Made by a program: the position numbers and the translations under genes. Below the pieces are notes generated by a model. That model was not told the origin of the DNA, made no database searches, and was given only the letters and a program-made list of their open reading frames with translations. Positions 34,480 to 43,002 of a DNA stretch of 64,000 nucleotides are shown here, piece by piece. Origin of the DNA: Bacteroides sp. 51 (lineage in GTDB: Bacteria; Bacteroidota; Bacteroidia; Bacteroidales; Bacteroidaceae); assembly GCF_010500965.1 (NCBI RefSeq), contig NZ_QVMI01000004.1, positions 1 to 64,000 on the forward strand, in the 5' to 3' direction. The stretch's first letter is position 1, and each line of letters begins with the position of its first letter.

Positions 34480-35337
34480 TTAAGGCAATGTGCGTACACA
34501 ACGACAATAATTATATCCATTAGCCCATTGATTACTATCTGTTATTCTACCATCGGACATGATCATCAATTTATATCCAGGTTCATCTTTATAAGATGTT
34601 TTATTTTTCTTCACACTTCTAGGCAAACTTACTTCTGTTGAGCTCCAGTATATAGGAGGATTAAATCCTCTTGCTGAAACATTCCTATTACTAAATAAAG
34701 ATACATCAAATTTATTTTTATTTAAATACATAAATGACAGTTCATTTATTGTAGGTAAACGCCAATCTGTATATCCACCCACAGTAGAACCCTCACATAA
34801 AAGTTTTGCGTCTTCATAATATAATTTACTAGAGACAATGTCGTTTTTTTGTACAGATATTTTGGAATCTTTGAGCTCAACAAAATCCAATTGTCTCTCT
34901 AGCTCATCGCAAATTTTTGTATCAACCTCTCCAAAATTCACAGGTTTATTAAAATTTCTTCTCCATGCGTAAAGAATATAAACTTTATAATGACTGTCAC
35001 TTATTTTTTCAGGCTCAGGATTGCATACAAAGGTGTAATTAGTTGCATATTCAGGAAGCGTCGCTTTTAAACCATGTTCCTCTATCTCAATGTATGTGAT
35101 TTCTGAAAATTCCACATGCTTATTTTTTGCAGTAAACATTCTGTACGATTCCGCTTCTGCTTTTCGTCTTGCATCTGTTTCACTCTTTCCCTCTCCCATA
35201 CAAGGCACGTAATCAAAATTATTCCCAATTGGTAATTTATTAGGATATATCCACCACCAAGGTGCAACTTGTGCAGATATTCCTACAAGATTAATAACAA
35301 TCATTACCACACTAAATATAATTCTTTTTATATTCAT
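34480..35337 (-). CDS. Exported LPP20-like protein with Lcl/DUF1566-type C-terminal domain
   Basis: About 285 residues from MNIKRIIFSVVMIVINLVGI, a signal peptide. Residues 40-130 resemble the LPP20 pattern (MGEGKSETDARRKAEAESYR), found in envelope proteins. The C-terminal part AKLLCEGSTVGGYTDWRLPTINEL...IYWSSTE...GYNYCRCVRT matches the DUF1566/Lcl C-terminal fold seen in surface adhesins and phage fibres. An upstream frame to 35370 overlaps the next gene, so the start at 35337 is preferred. It would sit in the periplasm or on the surface. Position after the late operon suggests a lysogenic-conversion gene. Confidence 0.7.
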   Translation of the reverse strand: MNIKRIIFSVVMIVINLVGISAQVAPWWWIYPNKLPIGNNFDYVPCMGEGKSETDARRKAEAESYRMFTAKNKHVEFSEITYIEIEEHGLKATLPEYATNYTFVCNPEPEKISDSHYKVYILYAWRRNFNKPVNFGEVDTKICDELERQLDFVELKDSKISVQKNDIVSSKLYYEDAKLLCEGSTVGGYTDWRLPTINELSFMYLNKNKFDVSLFSNRNVSARGFNPPIYWSSTEVSLPRSVKKNKTSYKDEPGYKLMIMSDGRITDSNQWANGYNYCRCVRTLP

Positions 35338-35344
35338 GTTATTT

Positions 35345-35803
35345 TTATTCCAAATCATTATTAGTAACAAATATCACAACTTCTGCTTTCCAACCATCAC
35401 TCATTAAAAAAGGCATTGAACTTTTAGCATAGTCTATTTTCGCATATTTTTTAGCTTTTATTATTTCTTCACTAGATAAACTTTCTGCAAGATTGTTTTG
35501 CGCTCTTTCATGAGCTATACTCCATGCTTTTATGCTATCACCCTTTATGGCTGTTCCTTTTCCGTAAAAACATGCATCTTCTTTTAAATAAGAACTATCA
35601 GTAATAGAATCCGCTATAGCGATTTGCAATGTTTCGAGTTTTTTAGGTGGGGCTTCATTATAGTAAATTGTTGCGACTAAAGCTAATATCGCAACAATTG
35701 CAGCTATACCACCCCATTCTTTAGCAGATAAGAATTTTAATATATTTGTTATTCTTGAAGACAGCTCGTTATTCTGTTCATTCCTTTTTATCTTTTTACT
35801 CAT
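35345..35803 (-). CDS. Membrane-anchored LPP20-like protein
   Basis: About 152 residues from MSKKIKRNEQNNELSSRITN. One transmembrane helix (WGGIAAIVAILALVATIYYN) is followed by a periplasmic domain with GKGTAIKGDSIKAWSIAHERAQNNLAESLSSEE, the same LPP20-like pattern as in the next gene downstream, from which it is separated by 7 bases. The two therefore look like a paralogous, co-expressed envelope pair. Role unknown. Confidence 0.68.
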   Translation of the reverse strand: MSKKIKRNEQNNELSSRITNILKFLSAKEWGGIAAIVAILALVATIYYNEAPPKKLETLQIAIADSITDSSYLKEDACFYGKGTAIKGDSIKAWSIAHERAQNNLAESLSSEEIIKAKKYAKIDYAKSSMPFLMSDGWKAEVVIFVTNNDLE

Positions 35804-36031
35804 TTCAAGAATTTTATCTGTTAAAAATATCAAAAAAAAATAGCCAATAAAATTACTTTATGCTTTTCAACAATTCGATTAAATACCACCTATTTACTTC
35901 CTTAATTTAATAATTTGCTCACTACTTGTCTGTTAAAATAAAACAAATAAACAACATTACAATAATGGTCGGTAAGCGCAACAAAATCGCTGACTCAAAG
36001 TATAAACTATATAGATAAAAAGCCCAGATTT

Positions 36032-36046
36032 ACTCCGAAGCGGAGT
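36032..36046 (-). terminator. Hairpin terminator after the KilA-N gene
   Basis: On the minus strand ACTCCG-CTT-CGGAGT (6-base stem) about 40 bases after the KilA-N stop, followed shortly by GGGCTTTTTATC. The stretch 35804-36087 otherwise holds no gene that I can support; it includes two copies of CGGTAAGCG (near 35971 and 36071). Confidence 0.5.
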
Positions 36047-36087
36047 TATTGGTTAAAATTCTATAGATTTTCGGTAAGCGATTAGTA

Positions 36088-36900
36088 CTACAATGATTTT
36101 TTCTTTGATTCTACTGCATGTGGTGTCTCCTTTGCTGGCAAAGATTGAATCATTTTTTGTAAATGAGGTATAGCTTTAGAGTCCCTTTCTGTAAAGTATT
36201 TTGCAGCCCTATCCCTTATCCATACATTATGAAAGTGGTCTCTAAAATCACCAAGCAAGAAGTTCGGGTACAATTTCACCCCCTTAATAACTCTTCCGTC
36301 TGGATATGTGTGACTGTATGTAGGGAAGTCGTTTGGTTCCAGTCCTTTTTCATCACGAACCCATTGGGCGAACATTCTACCTTGAGATATATCTGGAACC
36401 ATATTATCTGGTAGAATATATCCTAAATCTTCCATTGGGGCGATTAGATTATAGACAATCTCATTAAATACAGAAAAATGAGTTGGGGGTATTTCCGTTC
36501 TATTAATTAGATAACGTTTTAAATGATAAGGCAGACTCTGCCCCCCAGGAACATTTCCACTCATCCACTCAAATACCCACTTGGAAACTAACACGGCAAA
36601 TTTTGGAGATGCCCACTGAGCTAAATTAATTGCAACTTGAGGGTGTACCCAAGTTCCTTGAAATTGCGGAACCCCACCTGTAACAATTTGAATCAGGGTC
36701 GTTGCGGGAATTCCCGTATCGGAAGATAACTCCTTAACAAATTCATCGGTTGATTTTAATCTATTGTAATCGTTGAACTTTTTACCACAGGCTTGACATA
36801 ATGATGTGGCATTAAAATAACCATCTAAAATTCTTTGATTAATATGAACCTCTTCTACATTTCTGTCTATTAGAGCCAACTCTAATTGTTTTTCTTTCAT
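36088..36900 (-). CDS. KilA-N domain protein, BstA-like architecture
   Basis: A 270-residue protein. An N-terminal KilA-N DNA-binding domain reads INQRILDGYFNATSLCQACGKKFNDYNRL ... TWVHPQVAINLAQWASPKFAVLVSKWVFEWMSG. The C-terminal half (IYNLIAPMEDLGYILPDNMVPDISQGRMFAQW ... YPNFLLGDFRDHFHNVWIRDRAAKYFTERD) has the overall form of BstA-type prophage proteins, which abort infection by other phages and are neutralised by an anti-BstA DNA element in the prophage. The match is from memory of the layout. It has its own promoter (36954-36984), consistent with expression in the lysogen rather than as a late gene. Alternatively it is an antirepressor, another common KilA-N role. Confidence 0.8.
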   Translation of the reverse strand: MKEKQLELALIDRNVEEVHINQRILDGYFNATSLCQACGKKFNDYNRLKSTDEFVKELSSDTGIPATTLIQIVTGGVPQFQGTWVHPQVAINLAQWASPKFAVLVSKWVFEWMSGNVPGGQSLPYHLKRYLINRTEIPPTHFSVFNEIVYNLIAPMEDLGYILPDNMVPDISQGRMFAQWVRDEKGLEPNDFPTYSHTYPDGRVIKGVKLYPNFLLGDFRDHFHNVWIRDRAAKYFTERDSKAIPHLQKMIQSLPAKETPHAVESKKKSL

Positions 36901-36953
36901 TTTTGCAAATTATTAAATTATTAATCTGATTTCCCTGTCTCTACGGGTTGATG

Positions 36954-36984
36954 CAAATATATAAAATAAAAAAATAAAAACAAA
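36954..36984 (-). promoter_or_regulatory. Bacteroidetes-type promoter for the KilA-N gene
   Basis: On the minus strand TTTG (36981-36984), a 19-base A/T-only spacer and TATATTTG (36954-36961), a full consensus match. Transcription would begin near 36947, leaving a leader of about 47 bases. It marks the KilA-N gene as independently expressed. Confidence 0.75.
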
Positions 36985-37129
36985 ATTTACATTACAAATT
37001 CAAAGTAAAAAAAAGGACAGCTATTCTCAACGAACATCCATCCTTTTCTTTAAATGATTAATCATTTAATAAATTTGCAATGGCAAATATAGGCAATTTT
37101 CTTAATGTTCCATGTCAAAAGGCATATTT

Positions 37130-37152
37130 TAATAATAACTATGTTATTATTA
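37130..37152 (-). terminator. AT-rich hairpin after the late operon
   Basis: A perfect inverted repeat TAATAATAAC / GTTATTATTA with a 3-base loop, 35 bases downstream of the last late gene. Being all A/T in most of the stem it would be a weak terminator; it could also be a protein site. The rest of 36985-37186 holds no gene I can support. Confidence 0.4.
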
Positions 37153-37186
37153 TGACTAGATTAACAGTTTTAGCTTGTATCAAATT

Positions 37187-37750
37187 TCAAAACTTCCACT
37201 TCACCCCAACCATGTGTCCGTCACTCATTCCATTATACCCTTTCAAATACTGATACTCCACACCAAAGTCATGGTAGAACATACCGGCACCAACTGAAAC
37301 ATAATTCAAAGTACTCCATCCGGCAGAGAGGAACGGCTGAAATACGGGTTTCTTTATCCGTGTGATAACTTTGCTTACCGGGGTAAACTTCCAGTCAATC
37401 GACTGTAAAGAGTTATACTGAACCGTTGGGTATAGTTCTAGTTTACCTTTCTCTTTATCATCGAATGCAGTTAGTGAGTATTCCCGGCGCTTCTCATAAT
37501 CTGCTATGATAACTGCGGTATCTGTAACTTGCGTTTCTTTACCATTAATGATCAACAGACGATAAGGCAGAAAAGAAAACTCAGGCATAACCTCCCGGAC
37601 CGGAACAAGCTGACCCGTCGGAACGGAACCGGCTATCTCCTCCCCTTTCACGTATTCGATTTCTGGGATAGTTGATACGGTTGCCTGGCCAACGAAGAAA
37701 GCGATAACTACTAGAATAGAACAAACGAGTATGATATACTTTGTCTTCAT
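37187..37750 (-). CDS. Lysis-cassette envelope protein, possible spanin-like function
   Basis: A 187-residue protein with an N-terminal signal-anchor (YIILVCSILVVIAFFVGQATV), a periplasmic beta-rich middle and a C-terminal set of amphipathic strands (FLSAGWSTLNYVSVGAGMFYHDFGVEYQYLKGYNGMSDGHMVGVKWKF) ending in Phe, as outer-membrane strands do. It follows holin and endolysin genes at the end of the late operon, 4 bases after the endolysin. A protein tied to both membranes here could act as a spanin that opens the outer membrane. This is inference; Bacteroidetes phages often carry such a gene without assigned function. Confidence 0.72.
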   Translation of the reverse strand: MKTKYIILVCSILVVIAFFVGQATVSTIPEIEYVKGEEIAGSVPTGQLVPVREVMPEFSFLPYRLLIINGKETQVTDTAVIIADYEKRREYSLTAFDDKEKGKLELYPTVQYNSLQSIDWKFTPVSKVITRIKKPVFQPFLSAGWSTLNYVSVGAGMFYHDFGVEYQYLKGYNGMSDGHMVGVKWKF

Positions 37751-37754
37751 AGTA

Positions 37755-38156
37755 TCATTTTAAGTGGAGCACCTGCCTCCGGTTATTTTCTTTTCGATGG
37801 CTAACATGAATCCAGCTATAGTTCTTCTCATCAATCAACTGATCAAAAGGAAGATCAAGCGTCTGGATGAGTTCAAAGAGTTTCTTATTCCCTTCTTTGC
37901 TGCCTGTTGTTATATCTGCGGCCTCGCCTTTCAAGTGTTGCGAAGTAGAAGCTCCTCTTACGGCTCTATTCAAGGCGGAACACCGGTACCCGCTATTAAC
38001 ATGAATCGGTCTGCCCCATGCTTCGCGTAACGGGTCAAGAATGTTATCTACAAGGTTATTCAATGACTCAACAACCTTAGGAGGTGGTGTATTGTCTATT
38101 CTCTTATTCTTAGCGGTGTCGCTGTGCTTTAGTTCTTCGATTGTAAAATACTTCAT
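37755..38156 (-). CDS. Endolysin, peptidase M15 family (D-Ala-D-Ala type)
   Basis: A 133-residue zinc peptidase that cuts peptidoglycan cross-bridges to release phage. The M15 motif is present: STSQHLKGEAADI supplies H74 and D81, and SWIHVSH supplies H117. N-terminal helices (MKYFTIEELKHSDTAKNKRI) are normal for the phage M15 group. No signal peptide is present, so the holin encoded just upstream (4-base overlap) must export or expose it. Confidence 0.92.
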   Translation of the reverse strand: MKYFTIEELKHSDTAKNKRIDNTPPPKVVESLNNLVDNILDPLREAWGRPIHVNSGYRCSALNRAVRGASTSQHLKGEAADITTGSKEGNKKLFELIQTLDLPFDQLIDEKNYSWIHVSHRKENNRRQVLHLK

Positions 38157-38632
38157 TTCTTTTCCTCCTTATCTTTATTCAAATACTCAGCTACAGCCTT
38201 GGCTAGTTCTGCCGGATCAGATTTATGCTTTGCCAATTCTCCGGCAAGCAATGCAACATCCGATGTTTGCCGCTTTGTCTTTTCGTCTGCTTTCTCGTAT
38301 ATAGACTTCACTTCAATGATACCGACACCAATAGCTCCGATAAGCACAATAAATGGAAATACAGGGAAATTATGCTCATAGTAAGTATCAACATACCAGA
38401 ACCCGGCCATTTGAATTGCATCGATCACCAGAAGCGCAAGAAGAACATTATAGTACTTAGCTATCTTTGCAAACGTTCGCCTTAATCCATTACTCGTTAT
38501 CTTCTCACCTCTCTCAATAGCTTTTCTTATTCCCGCCCATAAATCAAATATGATAAACAGTACCGGAGTGATTAACACACATGCTGTAATCCATGCAGCT
38601 GCGATTAGTTTTTCAATTCCTTGTATTTCCAT
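38153..38632 (-). CDS. Phage holin
   Basis: A 159-residue membrane protein with hydrophobic segments ITACVLITPVLFIIFDLWAG, YNVLLALLVIDAIQMAGFWY and FPFIVLIGAIGVGIIEV, then a charged cytoplasmic tail (ELAKHKSDPAELAKAVAEYLNKDKEEKK). The spacing and the overlap with the endolysin gene fit the phage holin families of Bacteroidetes and Firmicutes (the phi-LC3/toxin-secretion type layout). It would permeabilise the inner membrane at the end of infection. Confidence 0.83.
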   Translation of the reverse strand: MEIQGIEKLIAAAWITACVLITPVLFIIFDLWAGIRKAIERGEKITSNGLRRTFAKIAKYYNVLLALLVIDAIQMAGFWYVDTYYEHNFPVFPFIVLIGAIGVGIIEVKSIYEKADEKTKRQTSDVALLAGELAKHKSDPAELAKAVAEYLNKDKEEKK

Positions 38633-38670
38633 TTGTATATAGTTTATTGTTATCCCTAATTATAAATATA

Positions 38671-39156
38671 TCACTGAAGTTGGTTTTCAAGCCCATTTAT
38701 CTTATCCCGGATCGCTTGTCTTTCTTGATGTAGGGCAAGTACATCATAGGGAGCAGGCTCTCCAATCAGGCTAGCTTCATAGCATTTGGTTATCTTATAA
38801 TCCTCGTTAGCAAGCTCCTTCTTCAGTTCTCCAATCTTCATTGAGATCAAATAAGGATCATTCGACCGTACTTCCCACTTCTGGTATACAACGCCTTCTA
38901 TTTCCTCATAATAGGGAACAGCGATTTCATACTCTCCTACTTGCGGTGTCTCACTTTCTGAGAAATGAGCCATCTCATCTAGTTCTTGGATAGTAGCGTC
39001 ATACTCCGCTTTGATAGCTTTATACTCTTCTGATTCTTCATCAGAGTTTAGATCATTCAACCCTTGATTGAACCTGAATAGCTCAGCTTGCTTCAACTCA
39101 TCTATATCAAGTACATCTACCATGTACTTATCTATTATTCTTGCTCGTATATCCAT
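38671..39156 (-). CDS. Small protein after the tail-tip gene, coiled-coil
   Basis: About 161 residues from MDIRARIIDKYMVDVLDIDE; four upstream residues are open and overlap the previous stop. It begins at the stop of the tail-tip gene after a GGGTAAG ribosome-binding site. It contains acidic helices (SDEESEEYKAIKAEYDATIQEL) and ends in a coiled coil (HQERQAIRDKINGLENQLQ). Genes in this position are often fibre-assembly factors, but nothing specific is recognisable. Confidence 0.7.
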   Translation of the reverse strand: MDIRARIIDKYMVDVLDIDELKQAELFRFNQGLNDLNSDEESEEYKAIKAEYDATIQELDEMAHFSESETPQVGEYEIAVPYYEEIEGVVYQKWEVRSNDPYLISMKIGELKKELANEDYKITKCYEASLIGEPAPYDVLALHQERQAIRDKINGLENQLQ

Positions 39157-42100
39157 TATCTTACCCAATAATTAAAATTCCAATTTTGTCCATCATAAAT
39201 CAAAACAGCCGTATCCCCTCTTGCTGTAGTTTTAGAAGTAACAGTAGTACTACTATCTACATGAATACCTATTCCATTTCCTTGTATGGTAACATTTGAA
39301 GAGTTTACCCTCCGGATCATAATAATTTGTCCTATTTGTGGTTTTGATGGCAAGTACACGTTTATATCAGAGGTATTCATTGCAGAAATATAACAATGAG
39401 TACCTGTAAGCCAGGTGTTTTTATCAATTCGTCTACAACCAAAGTATAATCCGAGTGCGAGCAACTTTCTGAAATATCCGCCAAAAACATAAGAAGGATC
39501 TGAATAATTATTTATAGCATCACCGTATACCCCACATACAACTCTTTCATTATACACATCCCCCTTTCGCAGGTTTCTATTTCCTAAAGCTACAATAGAT
39601 GAATATATATCTTTAAAACTTCCATCTTCATTGAAATCATTCGTCTCGTGCTTTACACCGGCACTATTTGCATAAATTCCCTGCGAACTAAAGTAAGCCT
39701 TGTCGCCTTCAGTTGTATTCGATTCGAGTAATCCTGATCCACTACTTAGGTTGATCGTTTGTTTTACATTATAGAAACCACCTGTAGGATTATATTTAGT
39801 GGTATCAGATGCTAATTCAAGCTTTGCATTTACACCATCCAGAGTAGCTTTTGAAGTTCCATCATTAGTCGTGTTTTGAGAGTAAATCTTTTGCATTACT
39901 GCTCCGTACCTGGTGAATATCCAACCGGCTATATTCGCATTCTCTGCCAAAAGCAGATTTGTTGCAATGCTTTCAAACTGTGCCCCGAAATCATTCCAAT
40001 AGTCACTATTGATCACGCCATTTACAACGGGTGGCTGACCTTCAAAACCGTCTCCGGCATCAGAACGGGCGACATAATAATTACCGAGAAATTTAACGGC
40101 ATCAACCCGTTTACTGGTTCCGTAATATATCTTATCGTCACTGTATGCATCACGGTATACCATTGACGGACCCGGACCACCGTTTTCACCATCTTTGCCA
40201 TCATGGGGAGTCATCCTTACCGGCTTACTCCAATTTTGAAGTAGTTCCGTCGAAGATTTCTTGGTAACCGTACACCAGAGGTATTGTAAATCATTGACGG
40301 ACGGCATCTCGGTAATCCAACCTTCAGGTTCGAAAGCAGTAACATCTAAGTTGGGTGGTGCAATCCTTGAACCATTAACTGCATACCGGTATTCATAAAA
40401 GTCTCCGTCCTTACCGGGAGTTCCTTCACCATCCTCACCCGGCCTACCTCGAGCGACTACCATCCAGTATGTGGTATTTGTAGGAGGATTCCCTTTACTT
40501 GGGTACTCATGGATATATCTATAGGTAGATGTACTACCTTCATATTCATATACTACTTCATCGCCCCGATAATAGACATATAGGTCCGAATACACTCCCC
40601 GGAATAGACCGACAATGTCCTCATCGCCACCTTCATTTTGAATAAGGGTACCTTTCAACCTGAGTTTACCATCCCCCTTGGTGTTAAAATCCAGAAAGGT
40701 ACTAGAGTTCCCAACCCTGAAGGCATTAGCCACAAAGTCCAGGAAGTTCTGCCCATCGGAAGATACCACCCGGTCCGTAGTGATCCTGCCGGGAAGAATC
40801 TCAGTGAAACCATACAATGTTACAAAGCTCCGTTCACCCTCATACTCGCTATTCAAAATACCCATAAGAAGATGATAGAAACCTTTTTCTTCTTCCATGG
40901 CAATGGCTTTCTCGCTGAGATAAAATGATCCGAATGATACCATTTCATCCGTATTAAAAACTTTTGCGTATAGGTAATACTTTTTAGAACCATCGGTAAG
41001 AGGTGGGCTGTTAAACTCATAAACAGTCCAAATCTTATATTCGTTAGGTTTGTGACTGGATGATATGGAATCTATCCCAAGCGTCATGTGCTGTAAGATG
41101 CCCTTTGGGGATGTGAGTATTTTGGTTTCTTTGTCCCATATTACATTATGCGCAACTTCTGTAAGATCGGTTTTGCTTTCCACGAAACGGAACTGCAAAC
41201 TCTCATCACCTACCAACAGCGACATCGTTTGAATAGCTATCGGTGATATTGAGTTGGTGAAGTTATCGAGCAGTGCATCTTCAAGCATTGCAATCGTCTC
41301 AATGGAATCCCGGAAGCGACGTTTAGTGAATTGAAGAGCATCTTTATGCTTGTTATCAACTACAATCTCATTACTACCAATCTTTTTCAGGTCGCTTGAA
41401 ATGGTACTGCCAACAACTGAGTTGGATAACTCAATAACCGGACTGTGTGGGTTATTGATATAATCCTTTACTCCTACTATCCGGATGGACACACCCTCGG
41501 GTTCAAACTGTTCATCTCTAAAAAAGATGTATCCACCCAATTTGATGCGACCGCCAATATTTGGCCAATCCCTTTTAGCCCAGATTCCATCAAGCTCTCC
41601 GGTAAATGTAAACTTCTGCCCCTCGTTCTCATATAGGAATTTTGCAGCTTCTTTGTACATCTCCCATGATGCACCGACTTGTTCTGTATTGTTACACACA
41701 TAAGTATCAGGCAGGGATATTCCAAATACAGCATACGTATCACCTTTCTTGGGTTTGAATGTATCGTCCGGCATAGTCCTGCCATCTAGTTCCTGAGGTA
41801 CTATTTCAAAGCGACGTATAGCAACGTCTTCACCATCTACTTTTCCTGTATGAGTGTATTTCACTTCAAACTCCTTACCGGCCAGAATGCCAGATTGGAA
41901 TATAACGGTTATAGTTTCACCGGGTATCAAACAGTCTTTGAAGTTTAAGTCATCCGGTATAGAGCTATCAATGAAGTCATAGAAGTGTTTTTCAGCATTA
42001 ACCACTTCAACCGCAGTAACCTCACCTACCCTACTTGGATAAATATGTGAACAGTCTAAACTATCCTCTACTCCTGTTACCAGGTCTTTATCTAACCGGC

Positions 42101-42845
42101 GAATATAGAAACCGTCTGCATCTGAAATATATTTCCTGTCTTCATATTCGAGGACTTGTCCCTTGGGTAACAATAACTCAGGGCTTTTGTATACGCTAGG
42201 GTTAATGTTCCTATCACCTCCTTGTACATATAGGATTTCAATAGGCTTACTCCCCTCGTTTGCTCTCCCAACACCGGATTTGAAGCCTTTTCCACGTCCA
42301 TAGGAAAGCGGAAGGGGAAAGTCTTTGTTGTATTCAACTTTACGCAGGCTGATTCTCTTTCGATCAATCTCCCACTCGGTGTCAAACTCATCGGCCATTT
42401 GAGAAAGCGCGTCAATGCAGTATGCATGGTTATATGAAATAACCTTCTCGTTCGCTTCTATACAATCCCCTACGGACCAGCCGCTTTCCCGTTGATTCAG
42501 GTTCTCAACCAACATTTTTAAATGCTCTTCCGGTTTAGCCGTCAGGGAGAACTTCAATTTACGGGAGGTTACATCTTTAAATTTATATTTGCTTAGTTTT
42601 GCCTGTTGAGCATCCAATATCAATGTGTATTCGAAATTCCGGGTGTTGTGCATCGTGAAGTTCTCAGGCTTTTCCAGTGTGTACTCTTCGCCCTCATAAA
42701 TACAGTATGCACCAAGTGGAATCTCTATATGCTCAGGAAGAGAGTAATAAAGTGTAAGACTATGCTCACCCTTGATCGCTCGGTACCGGTAACTCTCATC
42801 ATTTACCAGCAGTTCAAGATTGGTACCATTAAAGTATATGTTCAT
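39156..42845 (-). CDS. Tail-tip protein (Tal/host-specificity-like) with collagen-like segments
   Basis: A 1,229-residue structural protein. The N-terminal 400 residues have the layout of siphovirus tail-associated proteins of the gp44/Tal type (beta domains, then LSQMADEFDTEWEIDRKRISLRKVEYN). The middle (540-760) continues as mixed beta, and from about 800 there are short collagen-like Gly-x-y stretches (GRPGEDGEGTPGKDG). The last part is a fibre-like beta region ending AVLIYDGQNWNFNYWVR. It should close the tail tube and contact the host surface. It is placed directly after the fibre and Dit-like genes. Confidence 0.82.
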   Translation of the reverse strand: MNIYFNGTNLELLVNDESYRYRAIKGEHSLTLYYSLPEHIEIPLGAYCIYEGEEYTLEKPENFTMHNTRNFEYTLILDAQQAKLSKYKFKDVTSRKLKFSLTAKPEEHLKMLVENLNQRESGWSVGDCIEANEKVISYNHAYCIDALSQMADEFDTEWEIDRKRISLRKVEYNKDFPLPLSYGRGKGFKSGVGRANEGSKPIEILYVQGGDRNINPSVYKSPELLLPKGQVLEYEDRKYISDADGFYIRRLDKDLVTGVEDSLDCSHIYPSRVGEVTAVEVVNAEKHFYDFIDSSIPDDLNFKDCLIPGETITVIFQSGILAGKEFEVKYTHTGKVDGEDVAIRRFEIVPQELDGRTMPDDTFKPKKGDTYAVFGISLPDTYVCNNTEQVGASWEMYKEAAKFLYENEGQKFTFTGELDGIWAKRDWPNIGGRIKLGGYIFFRDEQFEPEGVSIRIVGVKDYINNPHSPVIELSNSVVGSTISSDLKKIGSNEIVVDNKHKDALQFTKRRFRDSIETIAMLEDALLDNFTNSISPIAIQTMSLLVGDESLQFRFVESKTDLTEVAHNVIWDKETKILTSPKGILQHMTLGIDSISSSHKPNEYKIWTVYEFNSPPLTDGSKKYYLYAKVFNTDEMVSFGSFYLSEKAIAMEEEKGFYHLLMGILNSEYEGERSFVTLYGFTEILPGRITTDRVVSSDGQNFLDFVANAFRVGNSSTFLDFNTKGDGKLRLKGTLIQNEGGDEDIVGLFRGVYSDLYVYYRGDEVVYEYEGSTSTYRYIHEYPSKGNPPTNTTYWMVVARGRPGEDGEGTPGKDGDFYEYRYAVNGSRIAPPNLDVTAFEPEGWITEMPSVNDLQYLWCTVTKKSSTELLQNWSKPVRMTPHDGKDGENGGPGPSMVYRDAYSDDKIYYGTSKRVDAVKFLGNYYVARSDAGDGFEGQPPVVNGVINSDYWNDFGAQFESIATNLLLAENANIAGWIFTRYGAVMQKIYSQNTTNDGTSKATLDGVNAKLELASDTTKYNPTGGFYNVKQTINLSSGSGLLESNTTEGDKAYFSSQGIYANSAGVKHETNDFNEDGSFKDIYSSIVALGNRNLRKGDVYNERVVCGVYGDAINNYSDPSYVFGGYFRKLLALGLYFGCRRIDKNTWLTGTHCYISAMNTSDINVYLPSKPQIGQIIMIRRVNSSNVTIQGNGIGIHVDSSTTVTSKTTARGDTAVLIYDGQNWNFNYWVR

Positions 42846-42852
42846 ATCTTAT

Positions 42853-43002
42853 TTACTTCTGATTGTTAAAACGTTGTTTCTCTTTTCGCTCCCGCCGGTA
42901 TTTCCTGATCCCGATCAATACACCAGACAAAGCAACCACACATATAGCCAGTTCTATCACATTAGCTGCTATACCGAATATTTTAATCTCTACAGGTATC
43001 AT
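42853..43002 (-). CDS. Small membrane protein in the tail-tip region
   Basis: A 49-residue protein starting MIPVEIKIFGIAANVIELAI, with one hydrophobic helix (NVIELAICVVALSGVLIGI) and a strongly basic end (RKYRRERKEKQRFNNQK). It overlaps the stop of the upstream gene by 4 bases, and the next gene starts 7 bases after it, so it is translationally embedded in the late operon. Its small size and membrane helix recall holin accessory or membrane-contact proteins; no function is shown. Confidence 0.65.
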   Translation of the reverse strand: MIPVEIKIFGIAANVIELAICVVALSGVLIGIRKYRRERKEKQRFNNQK

